A stretch of DNA of 36,295 bases from Gammaproteobacteria bacterium (GTDB taxonomy: Bacteria > Pseudomonadota > Gammaproteobacteria > Pseudomonadales > Azotimanducaceae). Shown in pieces: positions 6,820 to 15,514 of this stretch (the first letter of the stretch is position 1; each line of letters starts with the position of its first letter). The notes under the pieces are model-generated. The model searched no databases, was not told the origin of the DNA, and saw nothing but the letters and a program-made list of their open reading frames with translations. The position numbers and the translations under genes were made by a program. The DNA is taken from contig JAPPIX010000282.1 in the NCBI GenBank assembly GCA_028820495.1, positions 1 to 36,295 on the forward strand. Reading direction: 5' to 3'.

Positions 6820-8664
6820 ATGCGGAAGTCACGTCCATCGCTGGAATTCACCGCACTCTATGAGCGGGCGCTGCCGGCCAAACGGTCGGGGCCGCTCTAT
6901 GGGGCCTTTCCCTACCCCACCAAGATATCTCCCGAAGCAATTGCGCTCTTCATTGGGGCGCATACTGAACCTGGCGATACGATTTTTGACGGTTTCGCAG
7001 GCAGCGGCACCACCGGCCTTGCCGCCTTGCTGTGCGAACGGCCTAGTGCCGAGCTCCGCAATGAAGCGCAGCGGATGGAGCTGGACATTGAATGGGGTGC
7101 CCGCAATGCTGTGCTCTATGAACTCGGCGCCCTTGGTGCCTTCGTCGCCCAGACACTGACTCACCCGCCTGAACCCAGTGCTTTTCTGCACGCCGCGCAG
7201 CAACTCCTTGAACAGGCCCAACGAGACGACGGCTGGATGTACGCGGCCGAGGACGCGCAAGGCAATCCAGGCACGATCAGGCATGTTGTTTGGTCGGACC
7301 AGTTAGTGTGCCCTTCCTGCGGCATCAATGTCAGTCTATGGCGCACTTGCGTTTCCCGTGCGCCGGCGGCAATTGCCTCAGTATTCACCTGCCCTAACTG
7401 CGCTCACGAAGAAGCACTCGATAACACGGCGCGAGCAGCTGAAAAAAAGTTTGACAAACTGATCGGCAAGGAGGTCGAACAGCGTAGCCGCCACCCGGCC
7501 TGGCTATACGGCGTCACGAACCGCAGAACTTGGTGTCGTCCAGTCAACAACCATGACATCGAGTTGCTTCAACGCATTGTGGATGAACCCATTCCAGGCA
7601 CCGTCCCCCGTATCGCGATACCTTGGGGTGACCTCCATCGGCGGGGATACCATCAAGGCATCTCCCATCTTCATCACTTCTACACGCGACGGAACCTCGT
7701 TGTCTTCGGTCGCCTGTGGGAGCGCATCCAAGACTATGACGCCTCCTTAAGGGATGCACTTCGATTCTGGCTGCTGAGCTACAACGCCTCCCATGCAACG
7801 CTGATGACGCGAGTAGTCGCCAAGTCCGGGCAGAAGGAACTGGTGGCTACCAGTGCCCAACCTGGGGTGCTCTACATCAGCGGTCTCCCTCTGGAGAAGA
7901 ACCTCATCGCGGGTCTCAAGCGCAAACTCAAGACCACTGCCAACGCCTTCGCAACGGTGCGCGGCTGCAAAGGCCGAGTTGAAGTTCACCAAAAATCAAG
8001 CTGCCGGATTGAACTTCCCGCCGAGGCCATCGACTATGCCTTCACCGATCCGCCGTTCGCCGGAAACATCCCTTACGCTGAGATCAACTTCATCAACGAA
8101 GCTTGGCTCGGCCGATACACCGATCGAGCCGACGAGGCGATCGTCAGCAGGAGCCAAGACAAGGGCTTGGCCGAATACCAAGAGCTTTTGAAGGCATCTT
8201 TTTCGGAGGTGCGGCGGATATTGAAGTCCGAGGGAAAGGCGACCTTGGTTTTTCACTCGTCGTCAGCCAAGGCATGGAATGCGCTGCAGGCTGCCTACAC
8301 GCAGGCGGGTTTTGCCGTGGAACGGACAGGCGTTCTCGATAAGACACAGGGCAGCTTCAAGCAGGTCACTGCTGCCGGCTCAGTGCGCGGCGACCCTGTT
8401 ATTCTTCTGGGCGCAGGGCCTGTTTGCTCCGTCTCGAACTCCGCGGATATCCAGCGGACCATGCGGCAACTGCGCGAGGAAGCGGCGTTGAGCTCAGATC
8501 CCTCGGAATTGACAGCGCAACGGCTGTACTCGCGCTTGGTGGCGCACTATGTTGAAAGGCACCAACAAATACCCTTGGATGCCAATTCGTTCTATCAATT
8601 GCAAGCCCATCAAGCCCGAACCAACTCAACTTCTCCCGAGACAACCGCCAGTGCGCCCACTTGA
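6820..8664 (+). CDS. DNA methyltransferase with zinc ribbon (DPPF type)
   Basis: This 614-residue protein has SAM motif I near the N-terminus (D57 in FDGFAGSGTTGLAALL) and catalytic motif IV as DPPF at 410-413, followed by GNIPYAEINFINEAWLG. This is the motif order of beta-class amino (N6-adenine or N4-cytosine) methyltransferases. A zinc ribbon is inserted between them: CPSC at 164-167 and CPNC at 191-194. Such large ribbon-containing enzymes occur in restriction and other defence loci. The gene follows the LexA-like operator. Its last 116 bases overlap the start chosen for the next methyltransferase, so the two are co-transcribed and possibly translationally coupled. The base methylated and the target site are not known. 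Confidence 0.8.
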   Translation: MRKSRPSLEFTALYERALPAKRSGPLYGAFPYPTKISPEAIALFIGAHTEPGDTIFDGFAGSGTTGLAALLCERPSAELRNEAQRMELDIEWGARNAVLYELGALGAFVAQTLTHPPEPSAFLHAAQQLLEQAQRDDGWMYAAEDAQGNPGTIRHVVWSDQLVCPSCGINVSLWRTCVSRAPAAIASVFTCPNCAHEEALDNTARAAEKKFDKLIGKEVEQRSRHPAWLYGVTNRRTWCRPVNNHDIELLQRIVDEPIPGTVPRIAIPWGDLHRRGYHQGISHLHHFYTRRNLVVFGRLWERIQDYDASLRDALRFWLLSYNASHATLMTRVVAKSGQKELVATSAQPGVLYISGLPLEKNLIAGLKRKLKTTANAFATVRGCKGRVEVHQKSSCRIELPAEAIDYAFTDPPFAGNIPYAEINFINEAWLGRYTDRADEAIVSRSQDKGLAEYQELLKASFSEVRRILKSEGKATLVFHSSSAKAWNALQAAYTQAGFAVERTGVLDKTQGSFKQVTAAGSVRGDPVILLGAGPVCSVSNSADIQRTMRQLREEAALSSDPSELTAQRLYSRLVAHYVERHQQIPLDANSFYQLQAHQARTNSTSPETTASAPT

Positions 8665-10777
8665 GGGAAGCAACGCAGTCCGGGCAAGAGCGTTGGCCTA
8701 TGAACAAGCGCTGCCGTCCGGCCAGCGCAAATGCCTCGGTCAGTACTTTTCAGGATTGCCACTTGGCAAACTGCTCGCGCATCTGGCCCTGAACAAGGAT
8801 ACCACCACGGTTTTGGATTCCATGGCTGGCCATGGAGACCTGCTCGACGCCGCTTGGGAATCGGCGGAGCAACAGGGCATCCGGCTCCAGCGGCTGGATG
8901 GCATCGAAATCGACGCACCGACAGCGCTGGCCTGCAAAACGCGACTGGCTGGACTGGAGAGGCAAACCAAGCCGCCAGAACAGCGGATCATTGCGGGCGA
9001 TGCGTTCGCTCCGGCGTCAATAGCCGCTCTGCCCCTACAGGCCTACGATCTAGTTATCACCAATCCACCATATGTCCGGTATCAAGCCCGCCAGACCGAT
9101 GGCGGCAAGTTGGACACTGTCCGCGCTGGGCTGGCCAAGACCAATGGGACGCACTCCGAGCCGAGCCGCCACATTTGGCGCACCTTGATTGAAGGCTACT
9201 CCGGCCTTGCCGATCTATCCGTCCCAGCTTGGTTGCAAGCGGCTTCACTCGTTCGCCCTGGAGGAACCCTGGCTTTAGTGGCTCCCGCTACTTGGCGGTC
9301 GCGCGAGTACGCCGACGCGATCCGCTACCTCCTCCTGCGTTGCTTCAAGCTCGAATTGGTCGTCGAAGACACTCAACCAGGTTGGTTTTCCGATGCCTTG
9401 GTCCGCACCCATCTCGTCATCGCCCGGCGTTTGTCTTCCGACGAGATGGCCCTTCCACTTAGCCAACGCAGGGATTGGGGGTCAGCTCGGTGGCTGCAGG
9501 TGGCCCCAGAAGCTTCCGATGACGATTCGCTCGTGGGAGCGGCATTCCCGGGCCTGCAGCCCGAGTTCCAGTTCGCTGCTTGGGCCTTCAGCGCCTCCCC
9601 ACAGCCAGTCCAGAGCATCCAAGTCCGTTCTTTCTCGTTGCGGGAGGAGTGGACCTCGCTCGCCCTGCGCGCAAAGCGCAAAAGCTGGCAACGCAAGCTC
9701 GAAGGCACCACGGACAAACTGCCCCTGTTCAACAGCAAGCCGTCTTTTGTCCAGCCACCACTCCCAGAGGCCCTCCGCGATATCCTGCCACCAAGGGCAC
9801 CATCAACCCCGCTTATGACGCTGCAGGATGCAGGCATTCAGATGGGTCAAGGGCTCCGAACCGGTTGCAACCGCTTCTTCTACCTCACTGCCCGAACATC
9901 GTCCCGCTCCACTGTGACCGTTGAGGCGTCCGCCTTCTTCGGTCATCGCCGATTCACCGTTCCACCAAATGCGCTTCGGCCCGTCCTGCGCCGACAGTCG
10001 GAAGTGTGTGGGATGTCGAACGGTTCTGGACCTAACGGGCGCGTTCTCGATCTACATGGTTGGGTTCTGCCGGAGGACTCCGACCACATAGTCAAGGCCG
10101 TTGGCACCTACACCGCCCAAGGCGCAAATCCACTACAAATCATGCCCGAAGATTTGGCGGACTACGTGCGGACTGCCGCCGATGCTCGATTGAACCGTGG
10201 CCATGGAGGCCTGCGCATTCCGGAGTTGTCCGCTGTCAAAACGAATGTCCGAAGTGCCCGCAACGGCCGAGATTGGCCCCGCTTCTGGTACATGCTGCCT
10301 CCCTTCATGGCCCGCCACAAGCCGGCTGCCTTCGTGCCACGAATCAACCACGATGCCCCCCTTGCGGAGGCCAACCGAGACCCCGCCATTCTGATTGACG
10401 CGAATTTCTCGGCATTTTGGGCGCCAAACGGCCAATGGCCGCGCTTCGCGCTAAAGGCCCTCTTGAACAGCGCTTGGTGCAAAGCGTCCATGGAGGCTTT
10501 GGGCACCCCAATGGGTGGCGGAGCACTCAAGTTGGAAGCCGCTCATCTGCGCCAACTTCAAATCCCCCACTTGCAACCAAGCGCCATACTCAAACTCGAC
10601 AAAGCGGGTCAGCTGGCCGGGCCTTATCCGCCGGATGTCCAAGAAGCGATCGATGGGATCGTAATCGGCGCACTGCTAGACCAACCACCAAACCGAAAAT
10701 CCGTTTCGCTAGTGATCCAAGCACTAGGGGAACGGACGCAAGAGCTAGTGACGTCAAGGCGGAAAAGATCGAAGTGA
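8549..10777 (+). CDS. N6-adenine-type DNA methyltransferase (NPPY, Eco57I/type IIG-like)
   Basis: The protein opens with a QRKCLGQYFSGLPLGKLLA segment typical of N6-adenine methylases. Motif I is DSMAGHGDLLDAA (D90), an acidic IEIDAPTA motif II follows, and catalytic NPPY is at 172-175 (VITNPPYVRYQ). This is gamma-class order. The C-terminal half (about 380-740) probably recognises DNA, with MGQGLRTGCNRFFYL and a later leucine-rich tail. No nuclease motif is visible, so this appears to be modification only. The start is uncertain: ATG 8549 overlaps the previous gene by 116 bases and has no strong ribosome site. A GTG near 8650 is an alternative and would keep all motifs. The gene converges with the PLD nuclease gene. 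Confidence 0.82.
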   Translation: MLKGTNKYPWMPIRSINCKPIKPEPTQLLPRQPPVRPLEGSNAVRARALAYEQALPSGQRKCLGQYFSGLPLGKLLAHLALNKDTTTVLDSMAGHGDLLDAAWESAEQQGIRLQRLDGIEIDAPTALACKTRLAGLERQTKPPEQRIIAGDAFAPASIAALPLQAYDLVITNPPYVRYQARQTDGGKLDTVRAGLAKTNGTHSEPSRHIWRTLIEGYSGLADLSVPAWLQAASLVRPGGTLALVAPATWRSREYADAIRYLLLRCFKLELVVEDTQPGWFSDALVRTHLVIARRLSSDEMALPLSQRRDWGSARWLQVAPEASDDDSLVGAAFPGLQPEFQFAAWAFSASPQPVQSIQVRSFSLREEWTSLALRAKRKSWQRKLEGTTDKLPLFNSKPSFVQPPLPEALRDILPPRAPSTPLMTLQDAGIQMGQGLRTGCNRFFYLTARTSSRSTVTVEASAFFGHRRFTVPPNALRPVLRRQSEVCGMSNGSGPNGRVLDLHGWVLPEDSDHIVKAVGTYTAQGANPLQIMPEDLADYVRTAADARLNRGHGGLRIPELSAVKTNVRSARNGRDWPRFWYMLPPFMARHKPAAFVPRINHDAPLAEANRDPAILIDANFSAFWAPNGQWPRFALKALLNSAWCKASMEALGTPMGGGALKLEAAHLRQLQIPHLQPSAILKLDKAGQLAGPYPPDVQEAIDGIVIGALLDQPPNRKSVSLVIQALGERTQELVTSRRKRSK

Positions 10778-10829
10778 CCGTGCCGAGGGATGAGATCGGC
10801 AACGGGAAACGGACAAGAAGGTTAGCGAA

Positions 10830-11903
10830 TCAGGGCAACAAACCGTACAACCGATTGCTGTTGCGACCTACGCGAAACAGCAGGTTGGTCGTCCTCGAAG
10901 CCTCCACAAACGCCCGGCAGGAGTCCGAGTCCCAAGGATGAGCCTGCAATTCAAACCGACCCTCGCCCAAGCGCCGAAACAAAATGAGGGTGTTGTTGTA
11001 GTCATAGCCCCCCTTCGCGATTGACGGCAAATTGATCCGTTCCATTTGGTTGTTGGGATGCCAAGTCAATGGACATTCAGGCCAGCTGGATTGGCCGGAG
11101 GTCAAGACAAGCTCAGCAAGACGAACGACTTGGTCGGCTCCCGCAGGAATCTGCACCGCACCAAAGAACCTGTGGGAGCCACGCGGCAACTCCAACTGAG
11201 TGTGTGAGCCGCCTTGGAGTTGCCGAGCCTGAATCCACATTCTGGCGTGGCGGTCTGGATCGGCAACGGCTACCGCAAATGGTTGGTAGTCGCCCAACTG
11301 ACCTACTTCGGGCTCCGGCACCGGCTGGGTTTCCCTTGTCTGCCGCTCACCGATAGTCTGTTCCCGAAGCAATCGGTATTGGTCGAGGAGTTCTTGGGTA
11401 AGTGGCGTAGTCCCTTGAGTGATAGATTGCCAAGCCACATCAACTTCTTCATGGGATGCGTGCTTCGGCACACACCATGCAGCTTCGCTGTTAATCGTCA
11501 GACCGCGGCTTGTGAGGTTGGCGGACCCCGTCAAGCTGCCCACAGTCCCATTCGGTCGCCCGAATGCATAGACCTTGGGGTGAAAGGCCACTTTCGGATT
11601 GAGAGTGCGGCGCTCAAGCAAATCCGCCCCAGCGACCAAGACCCTGCTGCCGGGAATCTCCATCCAGTATTCGAGCGCCTGCGGTTCAGTGGTTCCAAAG
11701 TCCAAAGAGGCCACGATGGTCTTGCTCACCGCATCTTGGTCGCCGTTGCGACTCGAGCGCCTGATTTCGTCATACAGCAACTCGCTGCCCTTGCGGGTGA
11801 CGTAGGCACTGCAAACACGAACGCTCTCCACGCCATCGCGCATCAAGTCGCGCAGCGCATTCTGGATTTCTCCCGGTCGTGTCTGGTTTTGAATAACAAA
11901 CAT
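10830..11903 (-). CDS. PLD-family restriction endonuclease-like protein (BfiI/NgoFVII type)
   Basis: A single HKD active site is visible: H108 and K110 in AFHPKVYAFG, followed by GSLTGSANLTSRGL with N129. One HKD per chain with about 357 residues is the architecture of the dimeric, metal-independent endonuclease BfiI (about 358 residues). BfiI has an N-terminal PLD nuclease and a C-terminal B3-like DNA-binding domain. Here the C-terminal half (from about 200, with GGSHTQLELPRGSHRFFG) is a plausible DNA-binding domain. I start at ATG 11903 (MFVIQNQTRPGEI), preceded by a purine-rich AAGG; an upstream extension to 12014 runs into the carboxylase promoter region. It converges with the two methyltransferases, and together they resemble a type II system with two methylases. 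Confidence 0.7.
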   Translation of the reverse strand: MFVIQNQTRPGEIQNALRDLMRDGVESVRVCSAYVTRKGSELLYDEIRRSSRNGDQDAVSKTIVASLDFGTTEPQALEYWMEIPGSRVLVAGADLLERRTLNPKVAFHPKVYAFGRPNGTVGSLTGSANLTSRGLTINSEAAWCVPKHASHEEVDVAWQSITQGTTPLTQELLDQYRLLREQTIGERQTRETQPVPEPEVGQLGDYQPFAVAVADPDRHARMWIQARQLQGGSHTQLELPRGSHRFFGAVQIPAGADQVVRLAELVLTSGQSSWPECPLTWHPNNQMERINLPSIAKGGYDYNNTLILFRRLGEGRFELQAHPWDSDSCRAFVEASRTTNLLFRVGRNSNRLYGLLP

Positions 11904-12004
11904 TCGCCTTACCCTGCCATTGAGGAATGTCACGTAGAAATCATAGACTAATCGACGGCATGGCCTGTCGGCCAACGCCATTAACTCGGACAAGGGAGCG
12001 GCAA

Positions 12005-15000
12005 GTGGGCGCATTGAAACAGGTATTGATCGCCAATCGGGGTGAGATCGCCATTCGCATTGCCAAGGCGGCGGCGGGGCTGGGCATGGAGTCGGTGGGC
12101 GTGTACGCGCCGGTTGACGCGCTCGCGCTGCACACCCGCTGCACTACCGAGGCTCGCGAGCTCAGCGGCGCAAGCGGCCCCGTGCAGGCCTATCTCGACG
12201 CCGAGGCGTTGGCCGAGACCGCCGTGGACACCGGTTGCGACTGCGTTCACCCCGGCTACGGCTTTTTGGCGGAGAACGCGCCCTTCGCGGCACTCTGCGC
12301 CGCCCAAGGGCTCGCCTTTGTCGGCCCGCGGCCGGAAGCGCTGGCACTGTTCGGGGACAAGGTGCGGGCTCGGGCGCTGGCGCGCTCGCTCGACATTCCC
12401 GTCGCGCCAGGCAGCGGTGAACCGTTGACGAGTGCGCAAGCCGCTGTGGAGGCGGCCGAGGCGATTGGCTATCCGGTCATGCTCAAGGCCACTGCGGGCG
12501 GCGGCGGGCGGGGCATGCGCGTCGTCGATTCGGCCGACGACATGGCGGCTGCATTCGACCGCTGCCAAGGCGAGGCGCAAGCTGCCTTCGGCGACCCCAG
12601 CCTGTTCGTCGAAAAGCTGGTGCGGCGGCCCCGGCACATCGAAGTGCAAATTCTGGCTGATTCCGATGGCTCCGTGGTTCATCTGCATGAACGCGACTGC
12701 TCCGTGCAACTGCGCAACCAGAAAGTCATCGAAACGGCGCCGGCGCCTGGCCTTGACGAAGGGCTCCGCCAGCGGCTGCTTGGCGATGCCATCAAATTGG
12801 CCGAGGGCGCCAGCTACCTCAATGCCGGCACGGTGGAGTTTCTCGTCTCCCCGGAGGCCGGCGAGCACTACTTCATTGAATGCAATCCACGCATCCAAGT
12901 CGAGCACACGGTGACCGAGCAGGTTACCGGAGTCGATCTCGTCGAGGCCCAGTTCCAGATCGCGGCGGGCGCATCCCTGGCGGATCTAGGGCTGGCAGAT
13001 CAAGCTGCGGTCGGGCCACCGCGCGGATTCGCGGTGCAAGCCCGGGTGACCGTCCAAGGCGCGGGCACCATCAGCGCCTACAAGGAACCCTCCGGGCCGG
13101 GAGTGCGGGTCGATGCGGCGGGCTACCTAGGTTATGCGCCGCCGCCCGAGTTCGATCCGCTGCTGGCCAAGGTGGTCGGCACGGCAAACTTCGGGGCGCC
13201 CTTTGCGGTCGCGGCCGAACGCACCCGCCGCGCCTTGGCGGAGTTTCACATCGCCGGGTTGCCAACCAATCTCTCCCCCTTGCAGGCCATTCTGGCGCAT
13301 CCCGATCTGCTTGGCGGCGACGCCCGGACCACGCTGTTGACCGAGGAACCCAGCCTGCTGTCTACGCCATCCGATGCTGCCCGCCAGAACGGTGCGCTGG
13401 CGCTGCTTGAGCAGGCGCAGCTTGGGCTGCGAGCCGACAGCCTGAACCCGGCGTCCGTTTCGGCAGCCGACCAACCCTCGCAAGCGCCTTCCTTGACGGT
13501 GGAGGAAGGCCAAATCGCCGTCGAGTGCCCCATGACCGGCGCCGTGGTTGAGATGCGCGCCGGCGAAGGCGCAACCGTTGCCGCAGGCGACACCCTACTC
13601 GTGATCACCGCCATGAAGATGGAGTCGGAAGTCCAAGCCCCTTGCCCCGGCGTAGTGACCCAGGCGCTGGCCCTGCAACCCGGCGACGGGGTCTCCGCCG
13701 GTCAAGTGCTGGCGGCCATCACGCCCGCAGCGGGCAAACAGCCATCGGCGGAGCAACGGCACGAGGCCGAGACTTGGGCGCCGCTCATGGCCGAGGTCGC
13801 CGCCATTCAAAGGCTCGCCCATGAACGGCTGCAGCCCGATTCCGAAGACCCCGGCGTGGTTCGCCAACGCCGCCGGGGCAAGCTGACTTGCCGGGAGCGC
13901 ATCGACCTGCTGCTCGACGAAGGCTCCTTCCAGGAGGTGGGCAGCCTCGCCGGATTCCCCTCCTACGACGAGGACGGCAACATCAGCGCCTTCACCCCCG
14001 CCAACCACGTCGGCGGCTGGGGACGGATCGACGGACGGCCCGCCGTGGTCTGCGCCGACGACTTTACCTCCCGAGGCGGCCATTCCGATGGCGCGATCGG
14101 TGCCAAGAGCACCCATTTGGACCGGCTGTCGCTGGAAATGCGCATCCCATCAGTGCGTCTGCTCGACGGCTCATCAGGAGGCGGCAGCGTCGCGTCCATG
14201 GTGCCGCAGCAGCGGCGGGAAGGCGAAAGCGCAGCCAAGGAGAGCTCCGGGGCCATCAAGGCGGGCAGACCCCGGGTGGCGGGCGGTGGCGGCTCCTTCC
14301 TGCCGCCGCACCTGGGCAGCTCAATGTACGCCGAACACCTATCCACCGTGCCGGTGATCAACCTGCTGCTTGGCAGCGTCGTGGGCATCGGCGCCGCCAA
14401 GGCGGTGCTCGGCCACTTCTCGGTCATGGTGCGCGACATTGCCCAGCTATTCGTCGCCGGGCCGCCCGTGGTCAGCCACGCCATGGGCTACGACATCACC
14501 AAGGAGGCACTCGGCGGCTGGCACATTCACTGCCGCAACGGCTCAGTGGACAACCTGGCCGAGACCGAAGAGGAGGCGGCGGCAATGACCAAGCGCTTCC
14601 TGTCCTACCTGCCCTCCAGCGTGTACGAGCCGCCGCCGGTGCAACCGCCCGATCCGAACGATCCCGCAGATCGTCGGGACGAGGAGCTGTTCACCCTCAT
14701 CCCGCGCAAGCGCACCACCACTTTCGACATGCGCAAGGCCATCCGCCTGCTGGCCGACCGGGACTCGTTCTTCGAAATCGGACCGCTGTGGGGCACCGAT
14801 CAGATCACCGGCTTTGCCCGCATGAACGGTCACGCGGTCGGCGTGCTCGCGTCAGACAGCCAACACGTCAACGGCGGCGCCCTGACCGCCGACGGCTGCA
14901 GCAAGCTCACCCGCCACCAGGATCTGTGCGACCTGTTTCATCTGCCCATCCTGAACTTGGTGGACAATCCCGGGTTCGCCGTGGGCTTGGAGCACGAGAC

Positions 15001-15433
15001 CGCAGGCACCATTCGCCGCGGCGGCGAGTGGATGATCGCCTCCGCCCAAGCCACCGTGCCGATTTTCACGGTGCTCATGCGCCGCAGCTTCGGCGTGGCC
15101 GGCAACAACTTCGCCTCGCCCCGCTCGAGGCCCTCCATGCGCGTCGCCTGGCCAGCGGCCGATGTCGGCGGCATCCCCCCGGAGGGCGGCATCGAAGCCG
15201 CCTACAAGCGCCAACTCGCCGAGGCCGAGGATCCGAGGGCCCTGCGTGATGAACTCATGGCCCGCATCGAAAGCGCCCGCGGACCGATCGGACCCTTGTC
15301 GAAGTTCCAAATCGAAGAGCTGATCGACCCCCGGGACACCCGCCGAATGATCTGCGAATGGGTGCGCACCGCCTACCGCATCGTCGCCCAGCCCGCCCGC
15401 CTGATGCCGCGCACTCTACAGTTTCGGCCTTGA
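12005..15433 (+). CDS. Single-chain biotin-dependent acyl-CoA carboxylase (BC-BCCP-CT fusion)
   Basis: One 1142-residue polypeptide carries all functions of a biotin-dependent acyl-CoA carboxylase. Biotin carboxylase occupies about 1-450: VLIANRGEIAIR, HPGYGFLAENA, the ATP-grasp loop GGGGRGM, and ECNPRIQVEHTVTE. A biotinyl domain at about 500-570 holds the biotinylated lysine K538 in AMKM. A two-part carboxyltransferase fills about 610-1142: an N-half with CRERIDLLLDEGSF and a C-half with RKAIRLLADRDSFFEI and NPGFAVG. The start is the GTG at 12005, with AAGGGAG six bases upstream; the open frame further 5' has no family similarity. The substrate (acetyl-, propionyl- or longer acyl-CoA) cannot be told. 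Multi-subunit forms are more common. The gene is flanked by defence-like genes on both sides. Confidence 0.9.
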   Translation: MGALKQVLIANRGEIAIRIAKAAAGLGMESVGVYAPVDALALHTRCTTEARELSGASGPVQAYLDAEALAETAVDTGCDCVHPGYGFLAENAPFAALCAAQGLAFVGPRPEALALFGDKVRARALARSLDIPVAPGSGEPLTSAQAAVEAAEAIGYPVMLKATAGGGGRGMRVVDSADDMAAAFDRCQGEAQAAFGDPSLFVEKLVRRPRHIEVQILADSDGSVVHLHERDCSVQLRNQKVIETAPAPGLDEGLRQRLLGDAIKLAEGASYLNAGTVEFLVSPEAGEHYFIECNPRIQVEHTVTEQVTGVDLVEAQFQIAAGASLADLGLADQAAVGPPRGFAVQARVTVQGAGTISAYKEPSGPGVRVDAAGYLGYAPPPEFDPLLAKVVGTANFGAPFAVAAERTRRALAEFHIAGLPTNLSPLQAILAHPDLLGGDARTTLLTEEPSLLSTPSDAARQNGALALLEQAQLGLRADSLNPASVSAADQPSQAPSLTVEEGQIAVECPMTGAVVEMRAGEGATVAAGDTLLVITAMKMESEVQAPCPGVVTQALALQPGDGVSAGQVLAAITPAAGKQPSAEQRHEAETWAPLMAEVAAIQRLAHERLQPDSEDPGVVRQRRRGKLTCRERIDLLLDEGSFQEVGSLAGFPSYDEDGNISAFTPANHVGGWGRIDGRPAVVCADDFTSRGGHSDGAIGAKSTHLDRLSLEMRIPSVRLLDGSSGGGSVASMVPQQRREGESAAKESSGAIKAGRPRVAGGGGSFLPPHLGSSMYAEHLSTVPVINLLLGSVVGIGAAKAVLGHFSVMVRDIAQLFVAGPPVVSHAMGYDITKEALGGWHIHCRNGSVDNLAETEEEAAAMTKRFLSYLPSSVYEPPPVQPPDPNDPADRRDEELFTLIPRKRTTTFDMRKAIRLLADRDSFFEIGPLWGTDQITGFARMNGHAVGVLASDSQHVNGGALTADGCSKLTRHQDLCDLFHLPILNLVDNPGFAVGLEHETAGTIRRGGEWMIASAQATVPIFTVLMRRSFGVAGNNFASPRSRPSMRVAWPAADVGGIPPEGGIEAAYKRQLAEAEDPRALRDELMARIESARGPIGPLSKFQIEELIDPRDTRRMICEWVRTAYRIVAQPARLMPRTLQFRP

Positions 15434-15514
15434 GGGATGCTGGCTCGCATTGGCGCAAGGATGTGAATGGCACCGATGGGCACTGGAATTGCCTTATGAT
15501 TGGCACACCAACCC

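Noticed and set aside
15495..15500. TATGAT as a -10 box for the AlbA_2 gene
   Set aside because: No -35 match at 15-19 bases upstream and no extended -10, so it is not strong enough to annotate.
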